In this document: one piece after another, positions 1-9,322 of the stretch | Numbering within the stretch: the first letter of the stretch is position 1 | How the letters are laid out: the number at the start of each line of letters is the position of its first letter | Assembly: GCA_017446685.1 (NCBI GenBank) | Contig: JAFSQI010000130.1 | Location: 1 to 34,964, forward strand | DNA: 34,964 nucleotides | Direction: 5' to 3' | Source: Butyrivibrio sp. | GTDB lineage: Bacteria > Bacillota > Clostridia > Lachnospirales > Lachnospiraceae | The notes under the pieces: generated by a model | Told to the model about the DNA's origin: nothing | Database searches by the model: none | What the model saw: the letters and a program-made list of their open reading frames with translations, nothing else | Position numbers and translations under genes: made by a program

Positions 1-63
1 CAACGTTGAAATGAAGCTTGTTCTTGTATTTGAATCTTTATGAATTACGACGCATGTGCAGAT

Positions 64-92
64 CACTTAGCGAGGTTTTTTCGAGCTTAGTG
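64..92. repeat. imperfect inverted repeat in the AT-rich upstream region
   Basis: CACTTAGC at 64-71 pairs with GCTTAGTG at 85-92, with one T-T mismatch in the stem and a T-rich loop. It stands in the otherwise featureless first 200 bases, in which I see no supportable gene on either strand. It may be the tail of an upstream transcription unit or an intergenic repeat. No function can be assigned. Confidence 0.3.
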
Positions 93-203
93 AAATGTCA
101 TACAGCGTAGACGAAAACAAGCATTTATGTCCGCTTATATAATTAGGCTGACAACTGAATTGTAACGGGCTTTTAAAAAAATAATTTTTTTTAAAAAAAG
201 TAC

Positions 204-232
204 TTGCATATTTGGTTGAAATAGGATAATAT
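204..232 (+). promoter_or_regulatory. sigma-A-type promoter of tRNA-Glu
   Basis: TTGCAT (204-209), a 17-base spacer and TAATAT (227-232) lie about 35 bases upstream of the mature tRNA-Glu. An A/T-rich stretch just before the -35 box could act as an UP element. Spacing and position fit a strong stable-RNA promoter. Confidence 0.65.
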
Positions 233-266
233 AACTAAGTCGTCGCGATGCGATGACAAACGATAT

Positions 267-338
267 GCCTCGTTGGTCAAGCGGTTAAGACGCTGCCCTC
301 TCACGGCAGAATCAGCGGTTCGATTCCGCTACGAGGTA
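267..338 (+). tRNA. tRNA-Glu (anticodon CTC)
   Basis: The cloverleaf can be drawn by hand. The acceptor stem pairs 267-273 with 331-337 and leaves A338 as discriminator. The D stem is GTC/GAC (276-278/289-291). The anticodon stem CTGCC/GGCAG encloses the loop CTCTCAC, giving anticodon CTC, which reads GAG. The T stem AGCGG/CCGCT encloses TTCGATT. The D-arm and anticodon-arm sequence closely resembles Gram-positive tRNA-Glu genes. CCA is not encoded. The gene is monocistronic, with its own promoter and terminator. Confidence 0.95.
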
Positions 339-365
339 TTGACTGTTTATAACAGCCCAACCCGT

Positions 366-399
366 TTCCCAGGTCACTTTATGTGATGTGGGAATTTTT
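366..399 (+). terminator. intrinsic terminator of tRNA-Glu
   Basis: TTCCCA (366-371) pairs with TGGGAA and TCAC with GTGA around a short loop, with a small internal bulge, and is followed directly by a run of T residues (395-399). It separates the tRNA from the rimP-nusA operon promoter. Confidence 0.75.
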
Positions 400-418
400 A
401 TTGTGTAGCGCACGGGAC

Positions 419-447
419 TTGACGAAAATGCGTTATTGTGGTAATGT
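419..447 (+). promoter_or_regulatory. promoter of the rimP-nusA-infB operon
   Basis: TTGACG (419-424), a 17-base spacer and TAATGT (442-447). Transcription would begin near 454, just before the hairpin at 464-488, so the hairpin would form the very 5' end of the mRNA. Confidence 0.6.
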
Positions 448-463
448 TGATACGATGAATGTT

Positions 464-489
464 AAGTGGGCTTTGAAAGAGCCCACTTT
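464..489 (+). promoter_or_regulatory. 5' leader hairpin before rimP
   Basis: AAGTGGGCT (464-472) pairs perfectly with AGCCCACTT (480-488) around a 7-base loop and is followed by a pyrimidine-rich TTCTTTATG stretch. It resembles an attenuator with a weak U-tract. Because the operon encodes NusA, which acts on hairpin pausing and termination, a feedback role is attractive but inferred. Confidence 0.5.
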
Positions 490-531
490 CTTTATGTACA
501 GAATAACCTTTCATTTAATAGGAGCTTATTG

Positions 532-993
532 ATGAAGAAAAGTGAGATAGAAGAAAAAACAGAAGCGATGCTCACACCAATCGCTGAGGCTCATGGAGTG
601 TCGGTATATGATGTGGAGTTTATTAAGGAAGCGGGAGAGTGGTATCTGCGAGCTTATATTGATAAGCCTGAAGGCGTGGATATCAATGACTGCGTAGATG
701 TCAGTCATGCTCTTTCTGACGCACTCGATGAGGATGATTTCATTGATGAAGCATATACATTGGAAGTTAGCAGCCCGGGACTCGGACGCCAGCTAAAAAA
801 AGACAGACATTTCGCTAACAGTATCGGTATGGATGTTGAACTTAAGTTATTTAAGGCAAAAGACGGAGTAAAAGAATTTACCGGTACTTTAAAGGCTTTT
901 GATGACGAAACAGTGACTATAACAATAAATGGTACAGATGAGACTTTTATCAGGAAAGAAATTTCAGTGATTAAGCTTGCTCTTGATTTTTGA
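532..993 (+). CDS. rimP: ribosome maturation factor RimP
   Basis: RimP assists late assembly of the 30S ribosomal subunit. The 153-residue product has the usual family length (about 150) and shows the N-terminal alpha/beta domain (roughly 1-85) with the conserved stretch YTLEVSSPGLGR, followed by the small C-terminal Sm-like barrel (roughly 88-153). The ATG at 532 is chosen because AGGAG at 520-524 lies 7 bases upstream. An in-frame ATG at 466 lies inside the leader hairpin, has no ribosome binding site, and would add residues unlike the family. It is the first gene of a long operon and is followed 24 bases later by nusA, the standard bacterial order. Identification rests on motif and context and is firm. 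Confidence 0.95.
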   Translation: MKKSEIEEKTEAMLTPIAEAHGVSVYDVEFIKEAGEWYLRAYIDKPEGVDINDCVDVSHALSDALDEDDFIDEAYTLEVSSPGLGRQLKKDRHFANSIGMDVELKLFKAKDGVKEFTGTLKAFDDETVTITINGTDETFIRKEISVIKLALDF

Positions 994-1017
994 TCTGAGC
1001 GGAAAAAGGAGATTACG

Positions 1018-2199
1018 ATGAGTAAAGAATTAATGGATGCCCTCACTCTTTTAGAAAAGGAGAAGAACATCAGCAAGGATTCTCTGTTTGATGCAATTGA
1101 GAATTCTCTTATTACAGCATGCAAGAATAATTTTGGAAAAGTTGACAATATCAGAGTTGAAGTTGACAGAGAAAGCTGCGATTTCAAGTGCTACGCTGAG
1201 AAAGAAGTCGTTGAGACTGCTGATGATGTCATGGATCCAATGTTGGAGATATCACTTGATGATGCAAAAAAGATCAACAAGAAAGCCAGTGTTGGAGATT
1301 TGGTTGATGTATCTCTCAACTCAAAAGAATTTGGACGTATCGCAACTCAGAATGCCAAGAACGTTATACTCCAGAAAATCCGTGAGGAAGAGCGTGGCGC
1401 TATTTACAATGAATATTTTGAAAAAGAGCATGACATTGTAACAGGCGTTGTTCAGAGATTTGTTGGAAAAAATGTAAGTATCAATCTTGGACGTGCAGAT
1501 GCAATACTTAATGAAAATGAGCAGGTTAAAGGTGAAGTTTATAGACCGACATCACGTATCAGAGTATATGTACTCGAAGTTAAGAACGGATCAAAGGGAC
1601 CTAGAATACTTGTTTCACGTACACATCCTGATCTTGTAAAGAGACTTTTTGAACAGGAAGTTGCAGAAATTCAGGACGGAACAGTTGAAATTAAGAGCAT
1701 TGCAAGAGAAGCAGGAAGCCGTACAAAGATTGCAGTTTACTCCAACAACCCTAATGTTGATGCAGTAGGAGCATGTGTAGGTGTGAACGGTGCAAGAGTT
1801 AATCTTATTGTTGATGAACTAAACGGTGAGAAGATTGATGTTATAAACTGGGATGAGAATCCTGGTAATCTTATTCAGAATGCTCTTTCACCTGCCAAGA
1901 TTGTTGCAGTATTTGCAGATCCTGACGAGAAGAGCGCAAAGGTAGTAGTTCCTGACTATCAGCTTTCACTTGCTATCGGTAAGGAAGGTCAGAATGCAAG
2001 ACTTGCTGCAAGACTTACCGGATACAAGATTGATATTAAGAGTGAAACTCAGGCCAAGGATGCTCCAGGATTCCGTATGGAGGATTATCTTGACGATGAG
2101 GATTATGATGACGAGGAGTACGAAGAAGGCGAATACGAAGAGACCGCGGATGAAGAAGGAGAATACGGGGAATCTGAAGAGAGTACTTCCGAAGAATAA
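1018..2199 (+). CDS. nusA: transcription termination/antitermination factor NusA
   Basis: NusA binds RNA polymerase and modulates pausing, termination and antitermination. The 393-residue protein shows the RNAP-binding N-terminal domain (about 1-125), an S1 domain (about 133-200, around VTGVVQRFVGKNVSINLG), then two KH domains with GxxG loops (GVNG near residue 260 and GKEG near 320). The last 40 or so residues are an extremely acidic Asp/Glu/Tyr tail. Such acidic tails occur in some clostridial NusA proteins in place of the acidic repeats of enterobacterial NusA. The start follows GGAAAAAGGAG with good spacing. It lies in the rimP-nusA-rnpM-ylxQ-infB operon. Confidence 0.97.
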   Translation: MSKELMDALTLLEKEKNISKDSLFDAIENSLITACKNNFGKVDNIRVEVDRESCDFKCYAEKEVVETADDVMDPMLEISLDDAKKINKKASVGDLVDVSLNSKEFGRIATQNAKNVILQKIREEERGAIYNEYFEKEHDIVTGVVQRFVGKNVSINLGRADAILNENEQVKGEVYRPTSRIRVYVLEVKNGSKGPRILVSRTHPDLVKRLFEQEVAEIQDGTVEIKSIAREAGSRTKIAVYSNNPNVDAVGACVGVNGARVNLIVDELNGEKIDVINWDENPGNLIQNALSPAKIVAVFADPDEKSAKVVVPDYQLSLAIGKEGQNARLAARLTGYKIDIKSETQAKDAPGFRMEDYLDDEDYDDEEYEEGEYEETADEEGEYGESEESTSEE

Positions 2200-2217
2200 T
2201 CAGATAGGAGCTTTTTG

Positions 2218-2475
2218 ATGCAGAAAAAGATTCCATTGAGGAAATGTGTAGGTTGCGGAGAAATGAAAGAAAAGAAGAGTATGATCAGAGTTCTTAAGAC
2301 ACCTGAAGACGAGATTATACTTGACACCACGGGAAGAGCTAACGGACGTGGCGCATATATCTGTAACAGTGAGGAATGTCTTTTGAAGGCTATCAGGAAT
2401 AAGGGCCTTGAGAGATCGCTTAAATCACAGATACCTGAAGAGGTGTCCAATCGGCTAAAAAAGGAGCTTGGCTAA
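2218..2475 (+). CDS. rnpM: RNase P modulator RnpM (YlxR family)
   Basis: A small basic RNA-binding protein of 85 residues with the family signature RKCVGCGEMKEKK near the N-terminus and GRANGRGAYIC in the middle. The B. subtilis homologue YlxR has been reported to bind RNase P RNA and modulate its activity, hence RnpM. ATG at 2218 is preferred over the adjacent TTG at 2215 because AGGAG (2206-2210) then sits 7 bases away. Its end overlaps the likely start region of ylxQ, which implies translational coupling. Confidence 0.93.
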   Translation: MQKKIPLRKCVGCGEMKEKKSMIRVLKTPEDEIILDTTGRANGRGAYICNSEECLLKAIRNKGLERSLKSQIPEEVSNRLKKELG

Positions 2476-2809
2476 CATATTGGATTCAAATAAAATTTAT
2501 TCGTTGTTGGGATTGTGTATGCGAGCGGGAAAGCTTAAAAGTGGAGAATTTGCTACTCTTGAAGCAGTTCGTAAACACACGGCAGAAATGGTTATCGTAA
2601 GCGAGGATGCTTCCGATAATACTAAGAAACAGTTTAATGATAAATGTAGTTACTATAAAGTTCCGATCGTTTTCTTTGGAAACAAAGAAGAATTGGGACA
2701 TGCAATTGGTAAGGATGTTCGAACAAGTCTGGCTATAACAGACAAAGGCTTTGCGCAGTCGCTTCGGAAGAACTTACTTTCTACTAACACTAGTACGGAG
2801 GAAATGTAA
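2468..2809 (+). CDS. ylxQ: L7Ae/YlxQ-family RNA-binding protein
   Basis: A 113-residue L7Ae-type protein, expected to bind kink-turn RNA and to be ribosome-associated. The family core is seen in [16 protein letters not shown] at the N-terminus and in [14 protein letters not shown]. No ATG start is available. TTG at 2468 overlaps the rnpM stop but sits only one base after AAGGAG (2461-2466). TTG at 2480 is 13 bases away and would give a protein beginning [12 protein letters not shown], closer to homologues. The exact start is therefore uncertain. The stop codon overlaps the infB start (TAATG at 2807-2811). Confidence 0.9.
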   Translation: MANILDSNKIYSLLGLCMRAGKLKSGEFATLEAVRKHTAEMVIVSEDASDNTKKQFNDKCSYYKVPIVFFGNKEELGHAIGKDVRTSLAITDKGFAQSLRKNLLSTNTSTEEM

Positions 2810-5800
2810 TGGCAAAAATAAAAATATCCGATCTTGCATACGAGCTGGGATGTGAAGGAAAAGAGCTCTTGGCTTATCTGCAGGAGAAAGGCATCGAAGC
2901 AAAGCGTTCGAACAGTTCTATAGAAGATTCTGAAGCAGAGGTGGCAAGAAAGCATTTTGGCAATTCTGCAAAAAAAGAAGAAAACCCTGAAGCTGCAAAG
3001 GCACAGAAGCCTGCAGTTAAAACTGACGCTGCAAAGGCAGAGGGTGATGCACCAAAGAAAAAGAAGAAGATTATTATGGTAACTAATGCCGGTAATTCCA
3101 AGATGGGCGGATTTAGCAACCAGAATAATAATGGTGGAAACAACGCCAACAAGAATAACGGCAACAACAATAATAATCAGCGCCGTGATAACAGAAATAA
3201 TAATGGTAATAATCAGGGCGGAAAAAAGACTTTTGCACAGTCACAGAATGCATACCGTCCAATTAAGCCTTTGACTGCACCATCACAGCTTGAAAGTTAT
3301 GATACAGCTATTAAGAGGCAGGCAGCTGCAAATGCGGCACCTAAGAAAGAAACTCCTGTACAGGAAAAGCCGCAGCCTAAGCCACAGGTTCAGGAACAGC
3401 CTAAGGTTCAGGAACAGCCAAAAGCAGCAACAACTGTCCAGACTCAGAATGAGGTCTCTACTCAGCAGCAACCTGTTAAAAATGACAACAGAAACAGAGA
3501 GTTTAATAGGGAAAGTAAAGACAATAACAGGGAATATAATAGAGACAATAGCAGAGATAATAACAGAGACAACAGAGATAACAATAGAGATAATAACAGG
3601 GATAATAATAGAGATAATCGCGATTTCAGAAATAACCGTCCTCAAGGTGATAGAAACGGTGGCCGAAATGGTGACAGAAATAATTCCTACCAGAACGGAA
3701 GAAATGGTCAGAATAACGGCAATTTCCGCAGAGACAATAATCAGAACGGATTCGGCGGTCGCGATAACAACGGATCAAGAGGTCCACAGCAGAACGGCGG
3801 TAAGTTCGGCGGAAACAAAGACAATAGATTCGGAAATAAATTTGATAAGAATAATTCCTCAAGAGGTGGATTTGCAGATGCTGCACCTGTAAAGGAAGGC
3901 GCAGGACACAGAGACGAAGAAAGACGTCGTATGGGTCAGGAAAAGGATAAGAGAAACAAAAAAGATCTTGCTTATGAGCAGGAAGAAATGATGCCAAGAA
4001 GCAAGAGAGTAGGAAGATTTATTAAACCTGAGGTTAAAAAAGTGGAAGAGCCCGAAGAGCAGATCAAGGTTATTTCAATACCTGAAAAAGTATCAATAAA
4101 GGAACTTGCTGAAAAAATGAAGATGCAGCCTTCTGTAATTATTAAAAAGCTGTTTTTGGCAGGTCAGGTATCTACAGTAAATACTGAGCTTACTTATGAA
4201 GAAGCTGAGAATATTGCTATTGAATATGACATTATCTGTGAAAAGGAAGTTCCTGTAGATGTTATTGAAGAACTTCTTAAAGAGGATGAGGACGCACCGG
4301 AGACATTAAAGAAGAGACCTCCTGTAGTCTGTGTAATGGGTCACGTTGACCATGGTAAAACATCACTTCTTGACGCTATTCGTAAGACAAGTGTAACAGA
4401 TAGAGAAGCCGGTGGTATCACTCAGAGAATCGGTGCTTATACAGTATCAGTTAATGATCAGAAGATTACTTTCCTTGATACACCAGGACACGAAGCATTT
4501 ACTGCAATGCGTATGCGTGGTGCTAATTCTACAGATATTGCAGTTTTGGTTGTTGCTGCCGATGATGGTGTAATGCCTCAGACAGTAGAAGCTATCAACC
4601 ATGCAAAAGCTGCAGAAGTAGAGATAATCGTTGCAGTTAATAAGATTGATAAGCCTAATGCAAATGTAGATAGAGTTAAGCAGGAAATGACTGAATATGG
4701 TCTTATTTCTACAGATTGGGGCGGAACAACAGAATTTGTTCCTGTATCTGCAAAGTCAGGTGAAGGAATTGAAGATTTGCTTGAAACTATTATTCTTACT
4801 GCAGATATTCTTGAGCTTAAGGCCAATCCGGACAGAGAAGCAAGAGGACTTGTTCTTGAAGCAAGACTTGATAAGGGCCGTGGTCCTGTAGCAAACGTTC
4901 TTGTGCAGAAGGGTACACTTCACGTTGGTGATTTCATTTCAGCCGGTGCAAGCTCAGGTAAAGTTAGAGCAATGGTTGATGATAAGGGTAACAAGCTTAA
5001 AGAAGCTCGTCCTTCACAGCCTGTTGAGATTCTTGGTCTTTCAGATGTTCCTAACGCTGGTGAGGTATTCCTTGGCCATGAAACAGATAAAGAGGCTAAG
5101 CAGTATGCTAATACATATCTGCAGCAGCACAAGAAGGATCTTATCGAAGAGACAAAAGCCAAGATGTCACTCGATGATCTTTACTCTAAAATTGAGGAAG
5201 GCAGACTTCAGGAACTTGATATTATCATCAAGGCTGATGTTCAGGGTAGCGTAGAAGCACTTAAGCAGAGCCTTCTCAAGCTTTCTAATGATGAAGTTGT
5301 AGTTAAGGTTATTCATGGTGGTGTTGGTGCTATCAATGAATCTGATGTTACACTTGCTGCTGCATCAAACGCTATTATTATCGGATTTGATGTAAGACCT
5401 GATGCAACTGCTAAGAGCATGGCTGAGCATGAAGGCGTAGAGATCAAGCTTTACAAGGTTATTTACCAGGCTATCGAGGAAATCGAATATGCTATGAAGG
5501 GTATGCTTGCTCCTGTTTATGAAGAGAGAGTAACAGGTCACGCAGAAGTACGTCAGATCTTTAAGGCTTCCAAGGTTGGTAATATTGCCGGAGCATTTGT
5601 AAAGGATGGTATTATCAAGAAGGATTGCAAGGTACGTATTTCCAGAGAAGGAGAGCAGATCTTTGAAGGTGATCTTGCTTCACTTAAGAGATTCAAGGAT
5701 GATGTCAAGGAAGTTAAAGAAGGATTTGAATGTGGTCTTGTATTTGACGGATTTGATCAGATCCATGAAGGCGATATGGTAGAAGCTTACGAAATGGTAG

Positions 5801-5817
5801 AGGTACCAAGAACTTGA
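2809..5817 (+). CDS. infB: translation initiation factor IF-2
   Basis: IF-2 is the GTPase that delivers fMet-tRNA to the 30S subunit and promotes subunit joining. At 1002 residues it is long because of an extended disordered linker. An IF2-N helical motif begins at residue 1 ([20 protein letters not shown]) and a second IF2-N lies near 430-480 ([18 protein letters not shown]). The G domain has G1 GHVDHGKT (about 512), G3 DTPGH (about 557) and G4 NKID (611), followed by domains II-IV. Residues about 100-365 are rich in Asn, Arg, Asp, Gly and Gln, with a near-tandem RDN repeat around 241-271 (DNA 3529-3620). It overlaps ylxQ by one base and is followed by rbfA. Confidence 0.97.
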   Translation: MAKIKISDLAYELGCEGKELLAYLQEKGIEAKRSNSSIEDSEAEVARKHFGNSAKKEENPEAAKAQKPAVKTDAAKAEGDAPKKKKKIIMVTNAGNSKMGGFSNQNNNGGNNANKNNGNNNNNQRRDNRNNNGNNQGGKKTFAQSQNAYRPIKPLTAPSQLESYDTAIKRQAAANAAPKKETPVQEKPQPKPQVQEQPKVQEQPKAATTVQTQNEVSTQQQPVKNDNRNREFNRESKDNNREYNRDNSRDNNRDNRDNNRDNNRDNNRDNRDFRNNRPQGDRNGGRNGDRNNSYQNGRNGQNNGNFRRDNNQNGFGGRDNNGSRGPQQNGGKFGGNKDNRFGNKFDKNNSSRGGFADAAPVKEGAGHRDEERRRMGQEKDKRNKKDLAYEQEEMMPRSKRVGRFIKPEVKKVEEPEEQIKVISIPEKVSIKELAEKMKMQPSVIIKKLFLAGQVSTVNTELTYEEAENIAIEYDIICEKEVPVDVIEELLKEDEDAPETLKKRPPVVCVMGHVDHGKTSLLDAIRKTSVTDREAGGITQRIGAYTVSVNDQKITFLDTPGHEAFTAMRMRGANSTDIAVLVVAADDGVMPQTVEAINHAKAAEVEIIVAVNKIDKPNANVDRVKQEMTEYGLISTDWGGTTEFVPVSAKSGEGIEDLLETIILTADILELKANPDREARGLVLEARLDKGRGPVANVLVQKGTLHVGDFISAGASSGKVRAMVDDKGNKLKEARPSQPVEILGLSDVPNAGEVFLGHETDKEAKQYANTYLQQHKKDLIEETKAKMSLDDLYSKIEEGRLQELDIIIKADVQGSVEALKQSLLKLSNDEVVVKVIHGGVGAINESDVTLAAASNAIIIGFDVRPDATAKSMAEHEGVEIKLYKVIYQAIEEIEYAMKGMLAPVYEERVTGHAEVRQIFKASKVGNIAGAFVKDGIIKKDCKVRISREGEQIFEGDLASLKRFKDDVKEVKEGFECGLVFDGFDQIHEGDMVEAYEMVEVPRT

Positions 5818-5854
5818 TATAAATGCTGATATCGCGAAGTATTCGGAGATAATT

Positions 5855-6280
5855 ATGAGAAAAAACAGCAATAAAAATAAAAGAATAAACGGAGAGGTCA
5901 TGAAAGTTATTTCAGAGGCACTTCGTTACAGCAAAGATCCCAGAATCAGTCCAATGACATCTGTTATGGACGTTGAAGTTGCTCCGGACCTTAAAACATG
6001 TAAGGTCTGGGTAACTGTAATGGGAGATGAAGAGGACAGGCTCAGAACTTCTGAGGGACTGAAAAGTGCTGCAGGATATGTTCGCAGTACATTGGCAAAA
6101 GAGCTTAATATGAGATATACTCCTGAGATTCGTTTTATTATGGATGATTCAATAGAGTATGCTATCAATATGTCCAAGAAAATCGATGAAGTTACAGCCA
6201 AAGATAATGAGGCAAGAATTGCAAGAGGCGAAAGCCTTGAAGATGAAAATTCCGATATTTCTGAAGATGAGGAGTATTGA
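5855..6280 (+). CDS. rbfA: 30S ribosome-binding factor RbfA
   Basis: RbfA binds the pre-30S particle near the 5' helix of 16S rRNA and is needed for cold adaptation and late maturation. The 141-residue product starts with the family pattern RINGEVMKVISEALR followed by KDPRISPMTSVMDVEVAPD, and RYTPEIRFIMDDSIEYA marks the end of the KH-like fold. About 25 residues beyond it form an acidic tail (DENSDISEDEEY). The start is supported by CGGAGA upstream. The position directly after infB is the standard one. Confidence 0.95.
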   Translation: MRKNSNKNKRINGEVMKVISEALRYSKDPRISPMTSVMDVEVAPDLKTCKVWVTVMGDEEDRLRTSEGLKSAAGYVRSTLAKELNMRYTPEIRFIMDDSIEYAINMSKKIDEVTAKDNEARIARGESLEDENSDISEDEEY

Positions 6281-6334
6281 TGCTTTAAATTAGCCTTATA
6301 ATTCAGATAGAAATGATTTAGGAGTAGGCTTGGA

Positions 6335-7294
6335 ATGAAGATAGATGAACAAATGACAGGAATAAAGACTGTCGGTATAAGTGGACACGTCAGACCTGAC
6401 GGCGATTGTATCGGCTCATGCATGGGTATGTATCTCTATCTTAAAAAGAACTATCCTGATGCAAGAGTAGATGTGTTTTTGGAGGAGATTCCTCCTGAGC
6501 TGGAATTTATTGCGGATATCGATAAGGTGAATCATGATTTTTCTACTGATGTCAAAGCATATGATTTATTTATCTGCCTTGACTGTGGTAAAGAAAGACT
6601 TGGAGATGCAGAGAAAATATTTGATGTTGCAATAAAAAAGATAAATATTGATCATCATGTCAGCAACTCTGGGACAGGTGATTTGAATTATATCGTTCCT
6701 TCAGCAAGTTCTTCGTGTGAGCTTGTATATGACATACTTGATGTAGATAAGATTGATATTGAAATAGCTAAGGCTTTATATACAGGAATGGTTACAGACA
6801 CAGGAGTGTTTAAGTATAACAACACTTCTCCAAAGACCATGAGGATTGCAGCGGAGCTTATAAGCTATGGATTTGACTTTGGAAGTTTGATCGATCATGT
6901 TTTTTATGAAAAGACTTACCTGCAGAATCAGATTCTTGGCAGAGCTCTTTTGGAGAGTATCAGGATTATGGACGGCAGATGTATAGTGTCTGTAGTCTCA
7001 AGACAATCTATGGATTTCTACGGTGCAAAGAGCAGTGATCTTGATGGAATCGTTAATCAGCTTCTTTTGACAATTGGCGTGGACTGTGCACTCTTTATGT
7101 ATGAGATGGAACCGCTTGTATATAAAGTTAGTCTTAGAAGTAATGGTGCTGTGGATGTGGCATCTGTTGCTGAGGTATTCGGAGGTGGAGGTCATGTCCG
7201 TGCTGCCGGATGTATTGTAAACGGAACACAACATGACGTTATAAATAACATTACAAAGTATATCCATCAGCAGTTATATAAAACAGTAATGTAA
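6335..7294 (+). CDS. nrnA: DHH-family phosphoesterase NrnA (nanoRNase / pAp phosphatase)
   Basis: NrnA degrades 2-5-nt RNAs and dephosphorylates 3'-phosphoadenosine 5'-phosphate in the cytoplasm. The DHH domain shows SGHVRPDGDCIGS (about residue 20-32), DCGKERLGD, and the namesake DHH motif IDHHVSNSG with Asp106-His107-His108. The DHHA1 domain ends with the glycine-rich GGGGHVRAAGC. The 319-residue length is typical. AGGAG at 6320-6324 supports ATG 6335. In Firmicutes this gene commonly sits between rbfA and truB, exactly as here. Confidence 0.94.
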   Translation: MKIDEQMTGIKTVGISGHVRPDGDCIGSCMGMYLYLKKNYPDARVDVFLEEIPPELEFIADIDKVNHDFSTDVKAYDLFICLDCGKERLGDAEKIFDVAIKKINIDHHVSNSGTGDLNYIVPSASSSCELVYDILDVDKIDIEIAKALYTGMVTDTGVFKYNNTSPKTMRIAAELISYGFDFGSLIDHVFYEKTYLQNQILGRALLESIRIMDGRCIVSVVSRQSMDFYGAKSSDLDGIVNQLLLTIGVDCALFMYEMEPLVYKVSLRSNGAVDVASVAEVFGGGGHVRAAGCIVNGTQHDVINNITKYIHQQLYKTVM

Positions 7295-7317
7295 AATGAA
7301 TTGATGATTATTTCATT

Positions 7318-7353
7318 GGCTACAAGATATTACATAGTAGTTATCTTGTAGCC
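7318..7353 (+). terminator. long hairpin between nrnA and truB
   Basis: GGCTACAAGATA (7318-7329) and TATCTTGTAGCC (7342-7353) form a perfect 12-bp stem with a 12-base loop, followed by ATAATTTTATAGGTTTTT. The T-tract is interrupted, so it may be a partial terminator or an mRNA-stabilising hairpin within the operon rather than a full stop. Confidence 0.5.
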
Positions 7354-7397
7354 ATAATTTTATAGGTTTTTGATTACACTAGTAGTTGGGAGATTGC

Positions 7398-8357
7398 ATG
7401 AGTAATAATTACAATGGTTTGATCAATATATATAAAGAGCCGGGTTTTACCTCTAACGATGTTGTTGCAAAATTAAGAGGCATACTTCACCAAAAAAAAA
7501 TTGGACATACAGGAACGCTTGATCCTGATGCTGTAGGTGTTCTTGTGGTGTGCCTTGGAACAGGAACAAAGCTGGTTGAAATGTTGACAGACCATGATAA
7601 GGAATACATTGCAGTCTGTAAACTTGGAGTTACTACAGATACACAGGATATGTCGGGAAAGGTTCTGGAAACTTCTGAGGTTAATGTTACTAAAGAACAG
7701 CTTCATGAGGCTGTTGCAGCTTTTGTAGGAGATTATGATCAGATTCCTCCAATGTATTCAGCAATCAAGCAGAATGGGAAAAAACTTTATGAATTAGCCC
7801 GCGAAGGAATTGAAGTTGAAAGAAAATCGAGAAGAATACATATAAGTGCAATAACAATTCTTGATGATTCGAAACTTGAAAATGAGCATATTTTTACAAT
7901 GGAGATAAAATGTTCCAAGGGGACATATATAAGGACATTGTGCAATGATATAGGACTAAGGTTAGGATGCGGGGCTGCAATGTCAAATCTTGCAAGAACA
8001 AGAGTAGGTGCCTTTGGAATGGATACAGCGCTTCCACTTTCTGAAATTGAAAGGTTAAGGGATGAAGGAAGGCTTGATGAAGTAATTAAATCTCCGGAGT
8101 ATATTTTTAGGGATATTGAAAAGGTTCATGTAAAAGACAACTGCAGAGTGCTTTTGGAAAACGGAAACAGTTTTAGACCTGATAATATTGTCAATGAAGA
8201 TCCAGAGGGAGTAAATGACAAAGATTATGCCAAAGAGATGTTACAAGATGGAAGTTTGATCAGGGTTTACTCACTCGATGAAGTCTTTTTTGGCATCTAT
8301 AAATATGATTCAAGGGTAAAACAGTTTAAAGTAGATAAGTTTTTTTACGAAAAATAA
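7398..8357 (+). CDS. truB: tRNA pseudouridine(55) synthase TruB
   Basis: TruB converts U55 to pseudouridine in the T-loop of tRNAs. The 319-residue protein opens with GLINIYKEPGFTSNDVV and carries GHTGTLDPDAVGVLVVC with the catalytic Asp at residue 42. The conserved IPPMYSAIKQNGKKLYELAR and the KGTYIRTLCNDIG segment are also present. The C-terminal third (about 240-319) is the less conserved PUA-like region. ATG at 7398 is chosen because GGGAG at 7388-7392 is 5 bases upstream. An earlier in-frame TTG at 7386 lacks a site. Confidence 0.95.
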   Translation: MSNNYNGLINIYKEPGFTSNDVVAKLRGILHQKKIGHTGTLDPDAVGVLVVCLGTGTKLVEMLTDHDKEYIAVCKLGVTTDTQDMSGKVLETSEVNVTKEQLHEAVAAFVGDYDQIPPMYSAIKQNGKKLYELAREGIEVERKSRRIHISAITILDDSKLENEHIFTMEIKCSKGTYIRTLCNDIGLRLGCGAAMSNLARTRVGAFGMDTALPLSEIERLRDEGRLDEVIKSPEYIFRDIEKVHVKDNCRVLLENGNSFRPDNIVNEDPEGVNDKDYAKEMLQDGSLIRVYSLDEVFFGIYKYDSRVKQFKVDKFFYEK

Positions 8358-8385
8358 TAGTTTTGATAGGAAATTGGCTATATAA

Positions 8386-9294
8386 ATGGAAATAATCACT
8401 AGTTTGGAACAACTTTATACAGATTCTAAAACGGCACTTGCCATGGGGAAATTTGATGGAATCCACCTTGGGCATAAGAAACTTTTAAATCTTATACTTG
8501 CTCAAAAGCAGGACCAGCTTAAAACTGCTATTTTTACTTTTGAGCCTTCGCCGGAAGAATTTTTTGTCGGACATACAGTTAAGCAGCTTTATACAAGAGA
8601 AGAGAAGAGAAATGCATTTGAAAAAATGGGAATAGATCTTCTTGTTGAGTTTCCATTAAATGCAGAGACGGCTGCAACTCCTCCGGATGAATTTGTAAAA
8701 AAAATACTTGTGGAACGTCTTAGAGCTGATTATATAGCGGCCGGAACTGATGTCACTTTTGGTGATAAAGGACGTGGAGATCAGTATCTTTTGAAGAATA
8801 TGAGTAAAGAACTTGGCTTTGAATTATGCTTGATTGACAAGGTAATGCTTGATGGTCAGGAAGTTAGTTCCACAAGAATCAGGAATGAGGTCTCTGATGG
8901 CAATATGCCGATGGTCAGAAGACTACTGGGAGATGATTATAGCATAAGTGGCATAGTTGAGCATGGTAACCATATCGGACATACGATTGGAATACCTACA
9001 GTCAATATTCTTCCAAAAGAGAATAAACTTTTGCCTCCTTTTGGTGTGTATCGCAGCAAAGTGGTTATCGGTAAAAGGGAATACCGCGGAATGACAAATA
9101 TCGGAAGAAAACCAACAATAGCTTCTGATAATCAAATCGGAGTTGAAACATATATTTATGATTTTGATTCTGATGTATATGGAAGGTTTATTGAGGTCAA
9201 GCTGGAAAAGTTTGTAAGGCCCGAGATGAAATTTTCAGGTATAGAGGAGCTTAAGGCTCAGATGAAGAAAGATATAGGCGACTGCGTTATTTAA
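8386..9294 (+). CDS. ribF: bifunctional riboflavin kinase / FAD synthetase RibF
   Basis: RibF phosphorylates riboflavin to FMN and adenylates FMN to FAD. The N-terminal FAD synthetase domain (about 1-170) carries the nucleotidyltransferase motif MGKFDGIHLGHKKLL and TFEPSPEEFF. The C-terminal riboflavin kinase domain (about 180-302) shows GIPTVNILPKENKLLPPFG, with the PTxN motif, and GVETYIYDFDSDVYGRFI. The 302-residue length is usual. It is the last gene of the first operon. The order truB-ribF-rpsO is conserved in many Firmicutes. Confidence 0.95.
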   Translation: MEIITSLEQLYTDSKTALAMGKFDGIHLGHKKLLNLILAQKQDQLKTAIFTFEPSPEEFFVGHTVKQLYTREEKRNAFEKMGIDLLVEFPLNAETAATPPDEFVKKILVERLRADYIAAGTDVTFGDKGRGDQYLLKNMSKELGFELCLIDKVMLDGQEVSSTRIRNEVSDGNMPMVRRLLGDDYSISGIVEHGNHIGHTIGIPTVNILPKENKLLPPFGVYRSKVVIGKREYRGMTNIGRKPTIASDNQIGVETYIYDFDSDVYGRFIEVKLEKFVRPEMKFSGIEELKAQMKKDIGDCVI

Positions 9295-9322
9295 TGCGTT
9301 GTTTAAAAATTGTAATATAAAC

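Noticed and set aside
2-43. Possible end of an upstream protein (short open frame ending TGA at 41-43)
   Set aside because: Only 13 codons are visible and nothing identifies them. Too short to support.
705-1187. Minus-strand open frame of 160 codons across rimP and nusA
   Set aside because: Antisense shadow of two well-supported genes; Ser/Leu-rich composition and no initiation signal.
3290-3892. Plus-strand 200-codon frame inside infB
   Set aside because: Out-of-frame reading of the low-complexity Asn/Arg region, giving an Ile/Thr/Glu-rich artefact.
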